From assembly GCF_022836935.1 (NCBI RefSeq), contig NZ_CP083239.1:2680001-2744000 (forward strand): 64,000 bases of DNA, read 5' to 3'. Position 1 is the stretch's first letter. Every line of letters starts with the position of its first letter. Positions 24,834-32,785 of this stretch are shown here, piece after piece. This stretch comes from Ancylobacter polymorphus (lineage in GTDB: Bacteria > Pseudomonadota > Alphaproteobacteria > Rhizobiales > Xanthobacteraceae). The notes under the pieces were generated by a model, which was not told the DNA's origin, did no database searches, and saw only the letters and a program-made list of their open reading frames with translations. The translations under genes were made by a program, and so were the position numbers.

Positions 24834-25484
24834 ATGAAGAAGATCCTCTGCTCGGGCGTCGCTGCGGCCGCCCTCCTCGCCGCCGCCCCCGCCTTCGCGG
24901 CCGATCTGGCGCGGCAGCAGCCCTATCCCACCAAGGCGGCGCCGATGATCGTCGAGCCGGCCTTCACCTGGACCGGTTTCTATCTCGGCGCCAATGCCGG
25001 CTATGCCTGGGGTTCGGGCGAAGGCGGCGCGGGCATCGTCAATCTCGATCCGTCGGGCTTCCTCGGCGGCGGTCAGATCGGCGTGAACTACCAGTTCGCC
25101 AACAATGTCGTGGTGGGCGTCGAGGCCGACTTCCAGGGCTCCGACATCAAGGACACCTATGCCGGCTATGAGTCCAAGATGGACTATTTCGGCACCGTCC
25201 GCGCCCGCCTCGGCTATGCCTTCGGCAACATCCTCCCCTACGTGACCGGCGGTCTCGCTTACGGCCACACCGAAGTGCGCGACAACCTGTTCGGCCTGTC
25301 CACGGACAAGACCCAGACCGGCTGGACGGTCGGTGGCGGCGTGGAATACGCCCTCACCAACAACTGGACGATCAAGGGCGAGTATCTCTACATGGATCTC
25401 GGCGAGGACTATTACGACAGCATCGGCTACAAGACCGGGCTGACCGCGAACATCGTCCGCGCGGGCGTGAACTACAAGTTCTGA
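24834..25484 (+). CDS. Outer-membrane beta-barrel protein (Omp25/Omp31 family), paralogue
   Basis: 216 residues. Signal peptide MKKILCSGVAAAALLAAAPAFA cleaved before ADLARQQ (shown as two parts: Lys-Lys start, Ala-rich core, AFA box). The barrel has FTWTGFYLGANAGYAWG, VVVGVEADFQGSDI, DYFGTVRARLGYAFG, WTIKGEYLYMDLGED and C-terminal NYKF. GGAG at 24823-24826 fixes the start 7 bases downstream; the longer open frame is noncoding. A tandem duplicate of the preceding gene by domain layout, followed by a strong terminator. Confidence 0.94.
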   Translation: MKKILCSGVAAAALLAAAPAFAADLARQQPYPTKAAPMIVEPAFTWTGFYLGANAGYAWGSGEGGAGIVNLDPSGFLGGGQIGVNYQFANNVVVGVEADFQGSDIKDTYAGYESKMDYFGTVRARLGYAFGNILPYVTGGLAYGHTEVRDNLFGLSTDKTQTGWTVGGGVEYALTNNWTIKGEYLYMDLGEDYYDSIGYKTGLTANIVRAGVNYKF

Positions 25485-25510
25485 TGCGCGGCTGACGCTG
25501 CCTCAAAGAG

Positions 25511-25544
25511 AAAGGCCCCGGATCGGCGATCCGGGGCCTTTTTC
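25511..25544 (+). terminator. Intrinsic terminator after second Omp gene
   Basis: A 14-bp perfect stem (AAAGGCCCCGGATC and its complement) with a 3-base loop and a TTTTT tail, 26 bases after the stop codon. The flanking A-run could also let it work for the convergent minus-strand GST gene. Confidence 0.93.
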
Positions 25545-25581
25545 ATGGCCGGGTGGCGGTCCGAAAGATCAGGGTGAAAGA

Positions 25582-26190
25582 TCAGGCTTGCGGCGTCGTT
25601 GCCTCGAAAGCGGGCACACGCGCGGCAAAGGCGTCGAGCCAGGCCACCAGCGCGGGATGGCCGGCGCGCCAGGCGCCGGCAAAGCGCAGGTCGAGATAGC
25701 CGAGCGCGCAGGCGACCGCGACCTCGCCGATATGCGCAGCACCGCTGACCGGCAGTGGCTGTGGCGGCGCGGCTTCCAGCGCCGCCAGCCCGCGCGCCAC
25801 CTTGCCCGCCTGATGGTCGAGCCAGCGGGCGCTGTGGGTGTCGGGGTCGCGGAAGCGGCTCTCATAGATCTGCAGCAGCGCGGCGTCGGAAATGCCGTCG
25901 CCGAGCGCGAGCATCGTCAAGGCCGTGATGCGGTCCTCGCCGCTCACGGGGATCAGCACGCCGCCGCCCGCCACCATGTCGAGATACTCGACGATGACGC
26001 GGGAATCGTAGATCGCCGGCCCGTCCTCGCGCAGCAGCACCGGAATCTTGCCGAGCGGGTTCTGCTCCCGCAGGGAATCGGTGGGGTCGGTCGTGTCGGC
26101 CGGCACGACATCGAGATGGATGTCGCACAGAATGGCGCCGATCTTGACCTTGCGTCCGAACGGAGACAGCGGGGAGGAGCGAAGCTTCAT
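25582..26190 (-). CDS. Glutathione S-transferase family protein
   Basis: 202 residues from ATG 26190 (a GTG at 26202 is also in frame; AAGG lies ahead of the ATG). The N-terminal thioredoxin-like domain has the opening KLRSSPLSPFGRKVKIG with Ser in the catalytic-site loop, the cis-Pro region GKIPVLL and the Asp of YDSRVIVEYLD. The C-terminal helical domain follows from about 85. Such proteins conjugate or reduce electrophiles with glutathione; the substrate is unknown. Length is normal for a bacterial GST. Confidence 0.9.
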   Translation of the reverse strand: MKLRSSPLSPFGRKVKIGAILCDIHLDVVPADTTDPTDSLREQNPLGKIPVLLREDGPAIYDSRVIVEYLDMVAGGGVLIPVSGEDRITALTMLALGDGISDAALLQIYESRFRDPDTHSARWLDHQAGKVARGLAALEAAPPQPLPVSGAAHIGEVAVACALGYLDLRFAGAWRAGHPALVAWLDAFAARVPAFEATTPQA

Positions 26191-26291
26191 CGGGTTCGGC
26201 ACCTTCTGAGGGGCCAGCCGCCGCCGTTCCGGATGCCCGGTGACGCCTGCGCCCGGCCGCGGCGGCGCCGCAGCTTCGGCCGGCAGGCTTA

Positions 26292-26507
26292 TCAGTCGGC
26301 CGGCTGCAGGTCGATGGCCTTCGGCCCTTTGCCGCGCTTGTCCGGCTCGATCTCGAAGCTCACGCGCTGGCCTTCCATCAGCGTTCCGAGGCCGGAACGG
26401 GTGACGGCCGAGACATGCACGAACACGTCGCGCCCCCCATCATCCGGCCGGATGAAGCCATAGCCCTTGTCGGTGTTGAAGAATTTGACGGTGCCCATCG
26501 TCGCCAT
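26292..26507 (-). CDS. CspA-family cold-shock protein
   Basis: 71 residues, one cold-shock domain. RNP1-like KGYGFIRP and RNP2-like VFVHVSAV are present after TVKFFN; the typical end [19 protein letters not shown] is seen. It binds single-stranded nucleic acid as an RNA chaperone. AAGGAG lies 7 bases upstream of the ATG at 26507. The coding sequence is followed by about 90 bases of GC-rich spacer before the GST gene. Confidence 0.95.
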   Translation of the reverse strand: MATMGTVKFFNTDKGYGFIRPDDGGRDVFVHVSAVTRSGLGTLMEGQRVSFEIEPDKRGKGPKAIDLQPAD

Positions 26508-26606
26508 GCGCCTGCTCCTTACCCCCGGACGGGCGTGCCCATCCGCCGGTTACGTCGGTTCGGGCCAGGGTGAAGCAAGACCGATGCCGGATGATGACGC
26601 GGCGGG

Positions 26607-27497
26607 CTACAAGGCGCCGGATCCGCGCTCCGGCGTCAGCCAGCCGACGCGCACGCGCCCGGCGCCGTCCGTTGCCAGCACGGGGGCGAGGGCGCCGAGC
26701 ACGCTGCGCAGTTCCTCGGCGAGGGTGAAGGGCGGGTTGACCACGATGAGGCCACAGCCGGTCATCGTGTCGGCCTGCCGCACGGCGCGCAGGTCGAACT
26801 GGATGTTCAGCGTCTTCGGAATGCCGGCGCGCTCGATCTCGCGGCGGAAGGCGTCGACCGCGCGCACATCCTTGATCGGGTACCACAGGAGATAGATGCC
26901 GCCCGCCCAGCGCCGATGCGCCTCGGCGAGTCCCTGGGCGAGGCGGTGGAACTCGCCCGGCTCCTCGAAGGGCGGATCGACCAGCACCACGCCGCGCCGT
27001 TCCTTGGGCGGCACATAGGCGCTGAGCGCCTGCCAGCCATCGGTGGCAAGCACCTTGGCGCGGGCGTCGCGGCCGACCGATTCCTCCAGCGCCGCGCGCA
27101 CGCCGGGCTGGGTCTCGCACAACAGCAGCCGGTCCTGCGGACGGGTCAGCGCCTGGGCGATGAGCGGCGAGCCGGGATAGCGGGAGAGCGCGGCGGCCAG
27201 CGCGGCATCGTCCGCCGCCGGCGGGTTCACCGCCCGCACCGCGTCGAGCCAGGGGGCGAGCAGTTCGGTCACCGCCGGGGTGAAGCGGGCGCGCAGGACC
27301 GCGCCGATGCCGCCCTCCCACTCGCCGGTGCGGCGGGCCTCGTCGCCGGTGAGGTCGTAGAGGCCGGCGCCGGCATGGGTGTCGATGACGCGATAGGCGG
27401 CATCCTTGTGCCCGAGATAGGCAAGGATGCGCGCAAGCACGACATGTTTGACGACATCGGCGAAATTGCCGGCATGGAAGGCGTGGCGGTAGTTCAT
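26607..27497 (-). CDS. rlmJ: 23S rRNA (adenine(2030)-N(6))-methyltransferase
   Basis: 296 residues, full length. SAM-dependent enzyme methylating A2030 of 23S rRNA. Seen: MNYRHAFHAGNFADVVKH at the N terminus (diagnostic of RlmJ), DTHAGAGLYDL as SAM motif I, and the catalytic D-P-P-F in VLVDPPFEEPGEF. The C-terminal VNPPFTLAEELRSVL is also typical. The start codon overlaps the stop of the RNase T2 gene (ATGA), so the two are probably translated from one transcript. Confidence 0.96.
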   Translation of the reverse strand: MNYRHAFHAGNFADVVKHVVLARILAYLGHKDAAYRVIDTHAGAGLYDLTGDEARRTGEWEGGIGAVLRARFTPAVTELLAPWLDAVRAVNPPAADDAALAAALSRYPGSPLIAQALTRPQDRLLLCETQPGVRAALEESVGRDARAKVLATDGWQALSAYVPPKERRGVVLVDPPFEEPGEFHRLAQGLAEAHRRWAGGIYLLWYPIKDVRAVDAFRREIERAGIPKTLNIQFDLRAVRQADTMTGCGLIVVNPPFTLAEELRSVLGALAPVLATDGAGRVRVGWLTPERGSGAL

Positions 27498-28177
27498 TCG
27501 GTCCTCTGTGGCGCGCCCTCGCCCTCGCGCTGCGGCGGCATCGCCACCCGCTCCGCGCGGCAGGCGCGGCGGTCGACATCCGGGCAGGGGGCGAATTCCA
27601 GCGTCCGGCTGAGGCAGATGCGCACTTCGGTCAGCCGACGGCCGTCGCAGGCGACGGCGATCATGTCTGGCTCCAGGCCCGGATTGGCGGCGCGGAGGGC
27701 GGCCTCAACCTCGCCGGGGGAGACCATGCGGTAGTCGTCGAGCCGGCGGAAGGCCTCGGGAATTGTCACGCGCTCGTAAGCGCGGCGGACGGTGGCGAAA
27801 TAGGCCGCCGAATCGGTGCCGTCGCAGGTGCCGTGCTTGCGCCACTGGTGCAGCACCAGCCGGCGGCTCGGCATCACGTCGAGCATGGAGCGCAGCAGCG
27901 GCTCCGGGAGGAAGGGGGCGGGGGCGACGCAGTTCTCCGGCCAGCCCCGCTTATATTGCGGCCACAGCCCGTGGATGACGAAGGCGAAAGGCCGGGCGGT
28001 CGCACATTGCGCGGGCTCGGCGCGCGCGCCCATGGCTTCGCAATAGGAGGGCGACCAGGAGAGGGCGAGAACGTAATGGTCGAACTGGCCGGGTTCGCCC
28101 TTGGTCTGGGCGCTGGCGGCGAGCGGCGCGAAAAGCAGCGCGGCGAGGGCAAGCCCCGCCGCCCGCGCCCGCCTCAC
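27494..28177 (-). CDS. Secreted ribonuclease T2 family protein
   Basis: 227 residues from a GTG at 28177 that overlaps the stop of the upstream gene (GTGA). Signal peptide AAGLALAALLFAPLAASAQ, then the two T2 active-site blocks: CAS I in FVIHGLWPQYKRG and CAS II in HQWRKHGTC, each with its catalytic His, plus several Cys for disulfides (SYCEAMG, ENCVAP). It would cut single-stranded RNA through a 2',3'-cyclic phosphate in the periplasm. A longer open frame upstream lies inside the neighbouring gene and lacks a signal peptide, so the GTG is chosen. Confidence 0.93.
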   Translation of the reverse strand: MRRARAAGLALAALLFAPLAASAQTKGEPGQFDHYVLALSWSPSYCEAMGARAEPAQCATARPFAFVIHGLWPQYKRGWPENCVAPAPFLPEPLLRSMLDVMPSRRLVLHQWRKHGTCDGTDSAAYFATVRRAYERVTIPEAFRRLDDYRMVSPGEVEAALRAANPGLEPDMIAVACDGRRLTEVRICLSRTLEFAPCPDVDRRACRAERVAMPPQREGEGAPQRTE

Positions 28178-28791
28178 GGACGGGCCATGCGACAATTCGG
28201 GGCGTAGGTCCAGGAGCGGTCGAAGCCTTCGACGCAGAAATCCACGCCCCAGGAGGCGCCGAGGAAGCCGCCATCCTCGATGATCGAGTACCACACGGTG
28301 TGGGTGCGCGGCAGGCCGGGCGCCTTGCCATGGGCCTTGCCCACCGGCTGAGCCGCCGCCTTGCCGGTCATGTGGCCGTCATAGGCGCCGCTGCCATAGG
28401 CCCCCTCGCTCTCGAAATGCGGTGTGCCCTCGATGCCGGAGATAACGACTTCGGCGCGGCAGTAGCGGCGGGGAATATACTGCTCGCCCCACGGGCGGAA
28501 CGCCACCTCGCGCACATCGTCGATGCGGTCGATGGTGAGCTTGGAGTTCCAGAAGCGCGATTCGGTGGTGGCGAAGTCGCTCCGGATCTTCGACAGCGCG
28601 CCGGGCGTGTCGCAGGCCGGCACGTTGCCGCTGTAGTTCGGGCCGGACAGCCAGAAGTTCTTCTCGAAGAAATTCGCGGCCTCGGCGCTGCCGAGCGAGG
28701 CGGCGAGCAGGAAGAGCGCGCCAGCGCCGGCCGCGGTCCGCGCCATCGCCCGCGTCACCCGTCCCTTGGCATGCTTCATGTCGGCCGGCAT
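28174..28791 (-). CDS. Conserved exported protein of unknown function
   Basis: 205 residues. A signal peptide is likely (RTAAGAGALFLLAASLGSAEA, cut before NFFEKNFW). The mature part has aromatic motifs NFWLSGPNYSGNVPACD, FWNSKLTIDRIDDVREVAFRPWG, YCRAEVVISG and near the end WYSIIEDGGFLGASWGVDFCVEGFDR, with four Cys that may pair in the periplasm. No catalytic motif recognised. Its coupling with the RNase T2 gene by a 4-base overlap suggests a related envelope role. An alternative start is the Met at residue 5. Confidence 0.75.
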   Translation of the reverse strand: MPADMKHAKGRVTRAMARTAAGAGALFLLAASLGSAEAANFFEKNFWLSGPNYSGNVPACDTPGALSKIRSDFATTESRFWNSKLTIDRIDDVREVAFRPWGEQYIPRRYCRAEVVISGIEGTPHFESEGAYGSGAYDGHMTGKAAAQPVGKAHGKAPGLPRTHTVWYSIIEDGGFLGASWGVDFCVEGFDRSWTYAPNCRMARP

Positions 28792-28887
28792 CGCGCGTCT
28801 CCTACAGAGTCTGCGGCGAAGATGCGTCGCGCCTGCCGCGCGGTCAATGACGGCAAGGCCACACTTCGCCGGATTTGCGCACCGCCG

Positions 28888-29241
28888 TCAGATGAGGCGG
28901 ATGACATAGTGCTTGCGGGTGGTCTCGACGACTTCCCACACGCCCTTGAAGCCCGGCCGCAGGGCGAAGGTGTCGCCCGCCTTCACCGTCACCGGCGCCT
29001 CGCCGTCCTCGTGCAGGATGGAGACGCCTTCGAGGATCGAGCAGAACTCCCACTCCTCATAATCCACCCGCCAGGCGCCGGGGGTGGATTCCCAGATGCC
29101 GGCGAACAGCGCGCCGTCCGGCAGCGTCTCGGCGTTCCAGGTGCGGTGGCGGGGATCGCCGGAGAGGAGGCGGTCGGCGGGCGGGGCGGTTTCCTCCGGC
29201 GCGCCGAGTGTGGCCGGGTCGAAGGAAAGCAGGAACGACAT
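28888..29241 (-). CDS. Cupin domain protein (DUF861-type)
   Basis: 117 residues from the ATG at 29241 (GAGG just upstream). One cupin barrel: ESTPGAWRVDYEEWEFCSILEGVSILHEDGEAP and AGDTFALRPGFKGVWEVVETTRKHYVI (in parts), the pattern of the EutQ/(S)-ureidoglycine aminohydrolase-like cupins. The usual metal-binding His residues are not clearly present in motif 1, so catalysis is uncertain; a ligand-binding role is possible. It lies downstream of a purine-type permease and a nitrogen-type hydrolase on the same strand, hinting at nitrogenous-compound metabolism. Confidence 0.8.
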   Translation of the reverse strand: MSFLLSFDPATLGAPEETAPPADRLLSGDPRHRTWNAETLPDGALFAGIWESTPGAWRVDYEEWEFCSILEGVSILHEDGEAPVTVKAGDTFALRPGFKGVWEVVETTRKHYVIRLI

Positions 29242-29379
29242 GGAGACCTCGCGGACGGCAGGGGCGGGAGCGGTCCGGCTTCCGAAAGGGGCCGGAAGCA
29301 AGAGCGGCGCGGGACATCCTGCGGGATGTGCCGCGCCGTCTCAAGCTGCTTCGATACCCCCCAGCATCGAAGCGAAGGT

Positions 29380-30996
29380 CTATTCCGCCGGTGCCGGCTG
29401 CGGCCCGGCCGCCGTCTCTCCGGCGGGCGCCCCCTGCAGCGCCGCGTATTTGGCGCAGGCGAAGAGGAAGCCGGCAACCAGAAGGTAAGCAAATGCTACC
29501 CCCGGTGTCACGCCGAATCCGACACTTTCCCCGTGCATGAAGCCGAAAAAGGTGAGGACGGCGCCGGCGAGGGCGAAGGCGGCGGCATTGACGAACTGCC
29601 GTTCGACCACGAACACGCCGATGGCGCCCAGCACCAAGCCGACCAGAATGGCGCCGCCGCCCATCACTTCCAGCCCGTGATAGAGCACGCCGACCGCGCC
29701 GAGCTTCTCCAGTCCCAGAGTCGCGGCTGAGGTGCCGGCCACGGCCAGCGAATTGTCGATCAGCAGCTTGGTCCAGGCGGCGAGGTGGGGCGTGAGCGCC
29801 AGCACCACGGCGGGGGCGTGCTTGGCCGGCGTGGTCTGGAACGCCTGCGCCCCGATGAGCATGCCGATGTACAGAAGGATCGGCGAGATGGCGACGACCG
29901 GGATCAGCGCCAGCAAAAGGGCGATGATGCCGAACCAGGACAGCACGATGACCATGAGCCCGGTGGCGGCGGAATAGCCGATGCGCCCGCCCATCGACTT
30001 CCAGCCGGGGTGGCCGATATAGACCGCGTTGATGAAGGGGTTACCCATCAGGCAACCGATGAGGCTGACCACGCCATCGGCGGTGAGCACGCGGGTGGTG
30101 GGGTAATGGTCACCCGCCGCCTCGGCGCTCTCCACATTGTCCATCGCCTCGACGAGATCATAGATGCCGAAGGGGATGGCGGTGACGAGGATGACGCCGA
30201 GATAGCTGAAGCCGTGGAACACATGGTCGAAGGCTGGCAGCGGCACCGCGAAGCCGAAGGTGGCGAAGGCGGCGCCGACATTGGCGAGGCTCATACCGCC
30301 ATAGTTGAGCCCGACGAGGTTCGAGCCCCAGGCGATGGCCATGCCCACCGCGATGGCAATGAGGCCGGCGGGGATGCCGCGCGGGTACTTCACCCCGCCG
30401 AACCAGCTCACCATGATGATGGCGAAGCAGGTGAGGCCGATGACCGGCGTGGCGAAGATCTCGAAGGCGGGGCGCATGGAGATGAAGGCGATGGACACGC
30501 CCGCCAGCGTGCCGAGCAGCGCCGCGCGGGGGGTGATCTTGCGGATATAGGGCGCGACGAAGCCGCCGATCATCAGGATGAAGCTCTGGAAGAACACCCA
30601 GACCAGCCCCGCTTCCCAGCCCTGGATCGGATCGCCGGTCGCCGCGCCGATGGGCAACATGATGACGAAGGTGACGACGAACATGTGCGGCACGGAGATG
30701 CCGGAGGGCAGGGCGCAGACATCGTCGCGCCCGGTCTGCTTGGCCAGTTGGTAGCCGAGCCAGGCGTAATAGGCGGTGGAGAGGAACATCATCAGCCCCA
30801 CCGCCGGCAGGATGCGGCCGAAGACGATGTCGGGCGGCATTTTCAGCACGAATTGCAGCAGGCCGGTCAGCACAAGCATGTTGACGAGGATGTTGGTGCC
30901 GAAGCCGAACAGGGCATTCCAGTCACCGCGCGTCCACAGGGTCGGGCGCATGCCGGTGCGGGCGGGTGAGATCGGGGTCATTTCAGTCGCGGACAT
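29380..30996 (-). CDS. NCS2/AzgA-like nucleobase-type permease
   Basis: 538 residues with about 12-14 membrane helices. Typical of the xanthine/uracil permease superfamily: GFGTNILVNMLVLTGLLQFV near the N terminus, the LPSGISVPHMFVVTFVIMLPI stretch, and the acidic motif IYDLVEAMDNVESAEAAGD where AzgA-type proteins bind substrate. Likely proton-coupled uptake of a purine, pyrimidine or related ring; substrate unknown. It sits between the isochorismatase-like hydrolase (upstream) and the cupin (downstream), probably one operon. Confidence 0.88.
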   Translation of the reverse strand: MSATEMTPISPARTGMRPTLWTRGDWNALFGFGTNILVNMLVLTGLLQFVLKMPPDIVFGRILPAVGLMMFLSTAYYAWLGYQLAKQTGRDDVCALPSGISVPHMFVVTFVIMLPIGAATGDPIQGWEAGLVWVFFQSFILMIGGFVAPYIRKITPRAALLGTLAGVSIAFISMRPAFEIFATPVIGLTCFAIIMVSWFGGVKYPRGIPAGLIAIAVGMAIAWGSNLVGLNYGGMSLANVGAAFATFGFAVPLPAFDHVFHGFSYLGVILVTAIPFGIYDLVEAMDNVESAEAAGDHYPTTRVLTADGVVSLIGCLMGNPFINAVYIGHPGWKSMGGRIGYSAATGLMVIVLSWFGIIALLLALIPVVAISPILLYIGMLIGAQAFQTTPAKHAPAVVLALTPHLAAWTKLLIDNSLAVAGTSAATLGLEKLGAVGVLYHGLEVMGGGAILVGLVLGAIGVFVVERQFVNAAAFALAGAVLTFFGFMHGESVGFGVTPGVAFAYLLVAGFLFACAKYAALQGAPAGETAAGPQPAPAE

Positions 30997-31071
30997 GCTC
31001 GTTATCCCTCGAAGAACGAATGACGGGGACGCGGTGAAAGCGGCGCCGGGCGCCGGAGGCGGCAGGCGGGT

Positions 31072-31788
31072 TCAGGCGGCGCTGGCGGAGGTCGCCGTCG
31101 CTTGTGAGGTGTCGAGCGCGGCGAGCAGGGCGGCGGAATCCGACACCCAGCCGAAAATGCCGCCCTGCGCCTTGATCATCTCCAGCCCGACGCGGTGGAA
31201 TTCGGGGATGTAGGAGGCGCAGCAATCGGCCAGCGCAACGCAGCGATAGCCGCGGTCATTGCCCTCGCGGATGGTGGTGTGGACGCAGACCTCGGTGGTG
31301 ACGCCGGCCACCAGCAGCGTGTCGATGCCCCGGTTCTTCAGCATCAGTTCGAGATCGGTCTGGTAAAACGCGCCCTTGCCGGGCTTGTCGAGCACCGGCT
31401 CGCCCGGCGCGGGGGCGAGTTCGGCGATGATGTCGTGGCCGGGCTCGCCGCGAATGAGGATGCGCCCCATCGGCCCGGCGCAGCCGATGCGGGCCGTGGG
31501 GGAGCCGCGCTCCACCTTGGCCGGCGGCGCGTCCATCATGTCTGGGCGATGGCCCTCGCGGGTGTGGATGACGAGCAGGCCGGCGGCACGGGCGGCGGCG
31601 AGCACGGCCTTGCACGGCTCCACCGCCGCCTGCAGCCGCGACACGTCATTGCCCAGCGTCTCGCCGAAGCCGCCCGGCTCCAGGAAATCGCGCTGCATGT
31701 CGATGATGATGAGCGCCGCGCGGGCCGGGGCGAAGGCGAGCGGTGCCGGCTCGGCGGCGAGGAGGGCGTGGGACGGTGTTGCGGGCAT
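31072..31788 (-). CDS. Isochorismatase-like cysteine hydrolase (biuret/ureidoacrylate amidohydrolase type)
   Basis: 238 residues. Catalytic triad readable: Asp in [16 protein letters not shown], Lys in [15 protein letters not shown], Cys in [19 protein letters not shown]. The insert [17 protein letters not shown] and the glycine-rich G-G-F-G-E opening resemble biuret hydrolase and RutB-like amidohydrolases rather than true isochorismatases. It would hydrolyse an amide or ureide, releasing ammonia or carbamate. The link with a nucleobase-type permease and a cupin supports ring-nitrogen or ureide scavenging, but the exact substrate is inferred. Confidence 0.85.
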   Translation of the reverse strand: MPATPSHALLAAEPAPLAFAPARAALIIIDMQRDFLEPGGFGETLGNDVSRLQAAVEPCKAVLAAARAAGLLVIHTREGHRPDMMDAPPAKVERGSPTARIGCAGPMGRILIRGEPGHDIIAELAPAPGEPVLDKPGKGAFYQTDLELMLKNRGIDTLLVAGVTTEVCVHTTIREGNDRGYRCVALADCCASYIPEFHRVGLEMIKAQGGIFGWVSDSAALLAALDTSQATATSASAA

Positions 31789-31807
31789 GAGCGGCCTGCC
31801 TTGTTCG

Positions 31808-31828
31808 TTGCATGCAATGGTGCATGCA
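31808..31828. promoter_or_regulatory. Candidate operator: two TGCATGCA palindromes
   Basis: TTGCATGCAA at 31808-31817 and TGCATGCA at 31821-31828, centres 12 bases apart, 20-40 bases before the hydrolase start. Spacing of about one helical turn suggests cooperative binding by a dimeric regulator, for example of the GntR family; no such gene is adjacent. A further short inverted repeat GATAAT-TC-ATTATC lies at 31864-31877. Confidence 0.45.
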
Positions 31829-32063
31829 GAAAGCGTGCCGCTTCTGAATGAAAAAGAAATCCTGATAATTCATTATCTTAATGAGATGTCGCGTCGTCCT
31901 TCTCGGCGTAGAGGCTGCTTGAGAGTCGGTTTGACGGGTCAATATTGTATAAAAAAGCGGCAAATAGAATTCGGTGGCAGCTTCTGGTGCCCTGCTGCCG
32001 AAATGCCTTGAGTAGTATGTGGCGGTTGTGCAACCTTTGGGTGTTTCAACCTTGGGGGCTACA

Positions 32064-32723
32064 ATGAAGGCGTTCATTCCGGTCGTGATAGCCGCAGGCC
32101 TGTGTCTCGGCGGGTGCAAAACTCCAATCATTCCCGGCTCAACGAATATCGAGCCGCCGACCAAGGGCATTTATGTCGGCGGGCTCTACAAGCCGATTGG
32201 CGGTAGCCGCCGTGGCTCGGCGCCGGTCAATCTCATCCGCATCTGCACCGTTTCCACCACACTCAGCGAGTTCGGCGTGCCGGCGCCGGAGGGCAACGCC
32301 ATCGCGGATATCGATCTGTTGGCGACGCGGACGCTCTCGGCGTCGGTATCCGGGCTGAACGTCGCCGTCGCCAAGGCGGGCCTTTCCGGCACGATCTCCG
32401 ACTATTACGAATACAAGATCGTCAATGCGTCCTCCTATGAACTGGGCCTCGCCGATGCGAGCACAGTCTTCGCCAAGCTGATGAAGAAGGCCGACTGCCG
32501 CACGCAGGTGGCCGAAGAACTCGCCGGCGGCTCGGTCGTCCAGGTCACCAAGGCCTATGTCGGCGACATCGTCTTCCGCAGGAAGACCGGGGCCAGCCTC
32601 TCCGGCGAACTGAGCGCGCCGGCGGTGCAGGCGGCGCTGTCGCGCGAGACCGACCTCCGCTTCAAGGGCAATGGAATGGTCTTCGCCTTCGTCGGCAAGA
32701 CCAAGACCGGCACCGGCTACTGA
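32064..32723 (+). CDS. Putative lipoprotein of unknown function
   Basis: 219 residues from ATG 32064, preceded by GGGGG at 32054-32058. Lipoprotein signal: Lys-Ala start, [11 protein letters not shown], then the lipobox LGGC with Cys near 17. The mature part has [19 protein letters not shown] and a conserved-looking soluble body ([39 protein letters not shown]). No family was recognised. The 275-base upstream region is AT-rich for this genome (31840-31980), possibly a promoter. It lies alone, just before uvrB. Confidence 0.7.
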   Translation: MKAFIPVVIAAGLCLGGCKTPIIPGSTNIEPPTKGIYVGGLYKPIGGSRRGSAPVNLIRICTVSTTLSEFGVPAPEGNAIADIDLLATRTLSASVSGLNVAVAKAGLSGTISDYYEYKIVNASSYELGLADASTVFAKLMKKADCRTQVAEELAGGSVVQVTKAYVGDIVFRRKTGASLSGELSAPAVQAALSRETDLRFKGNGMVFAFVGKTKTGTGY

Positions 32724-32785
32724 AACGCGGCACGGCGGTCGCGGCGGGGCTTTCCACCGTCGCGGCCGCACCCCATATTGCGGCC

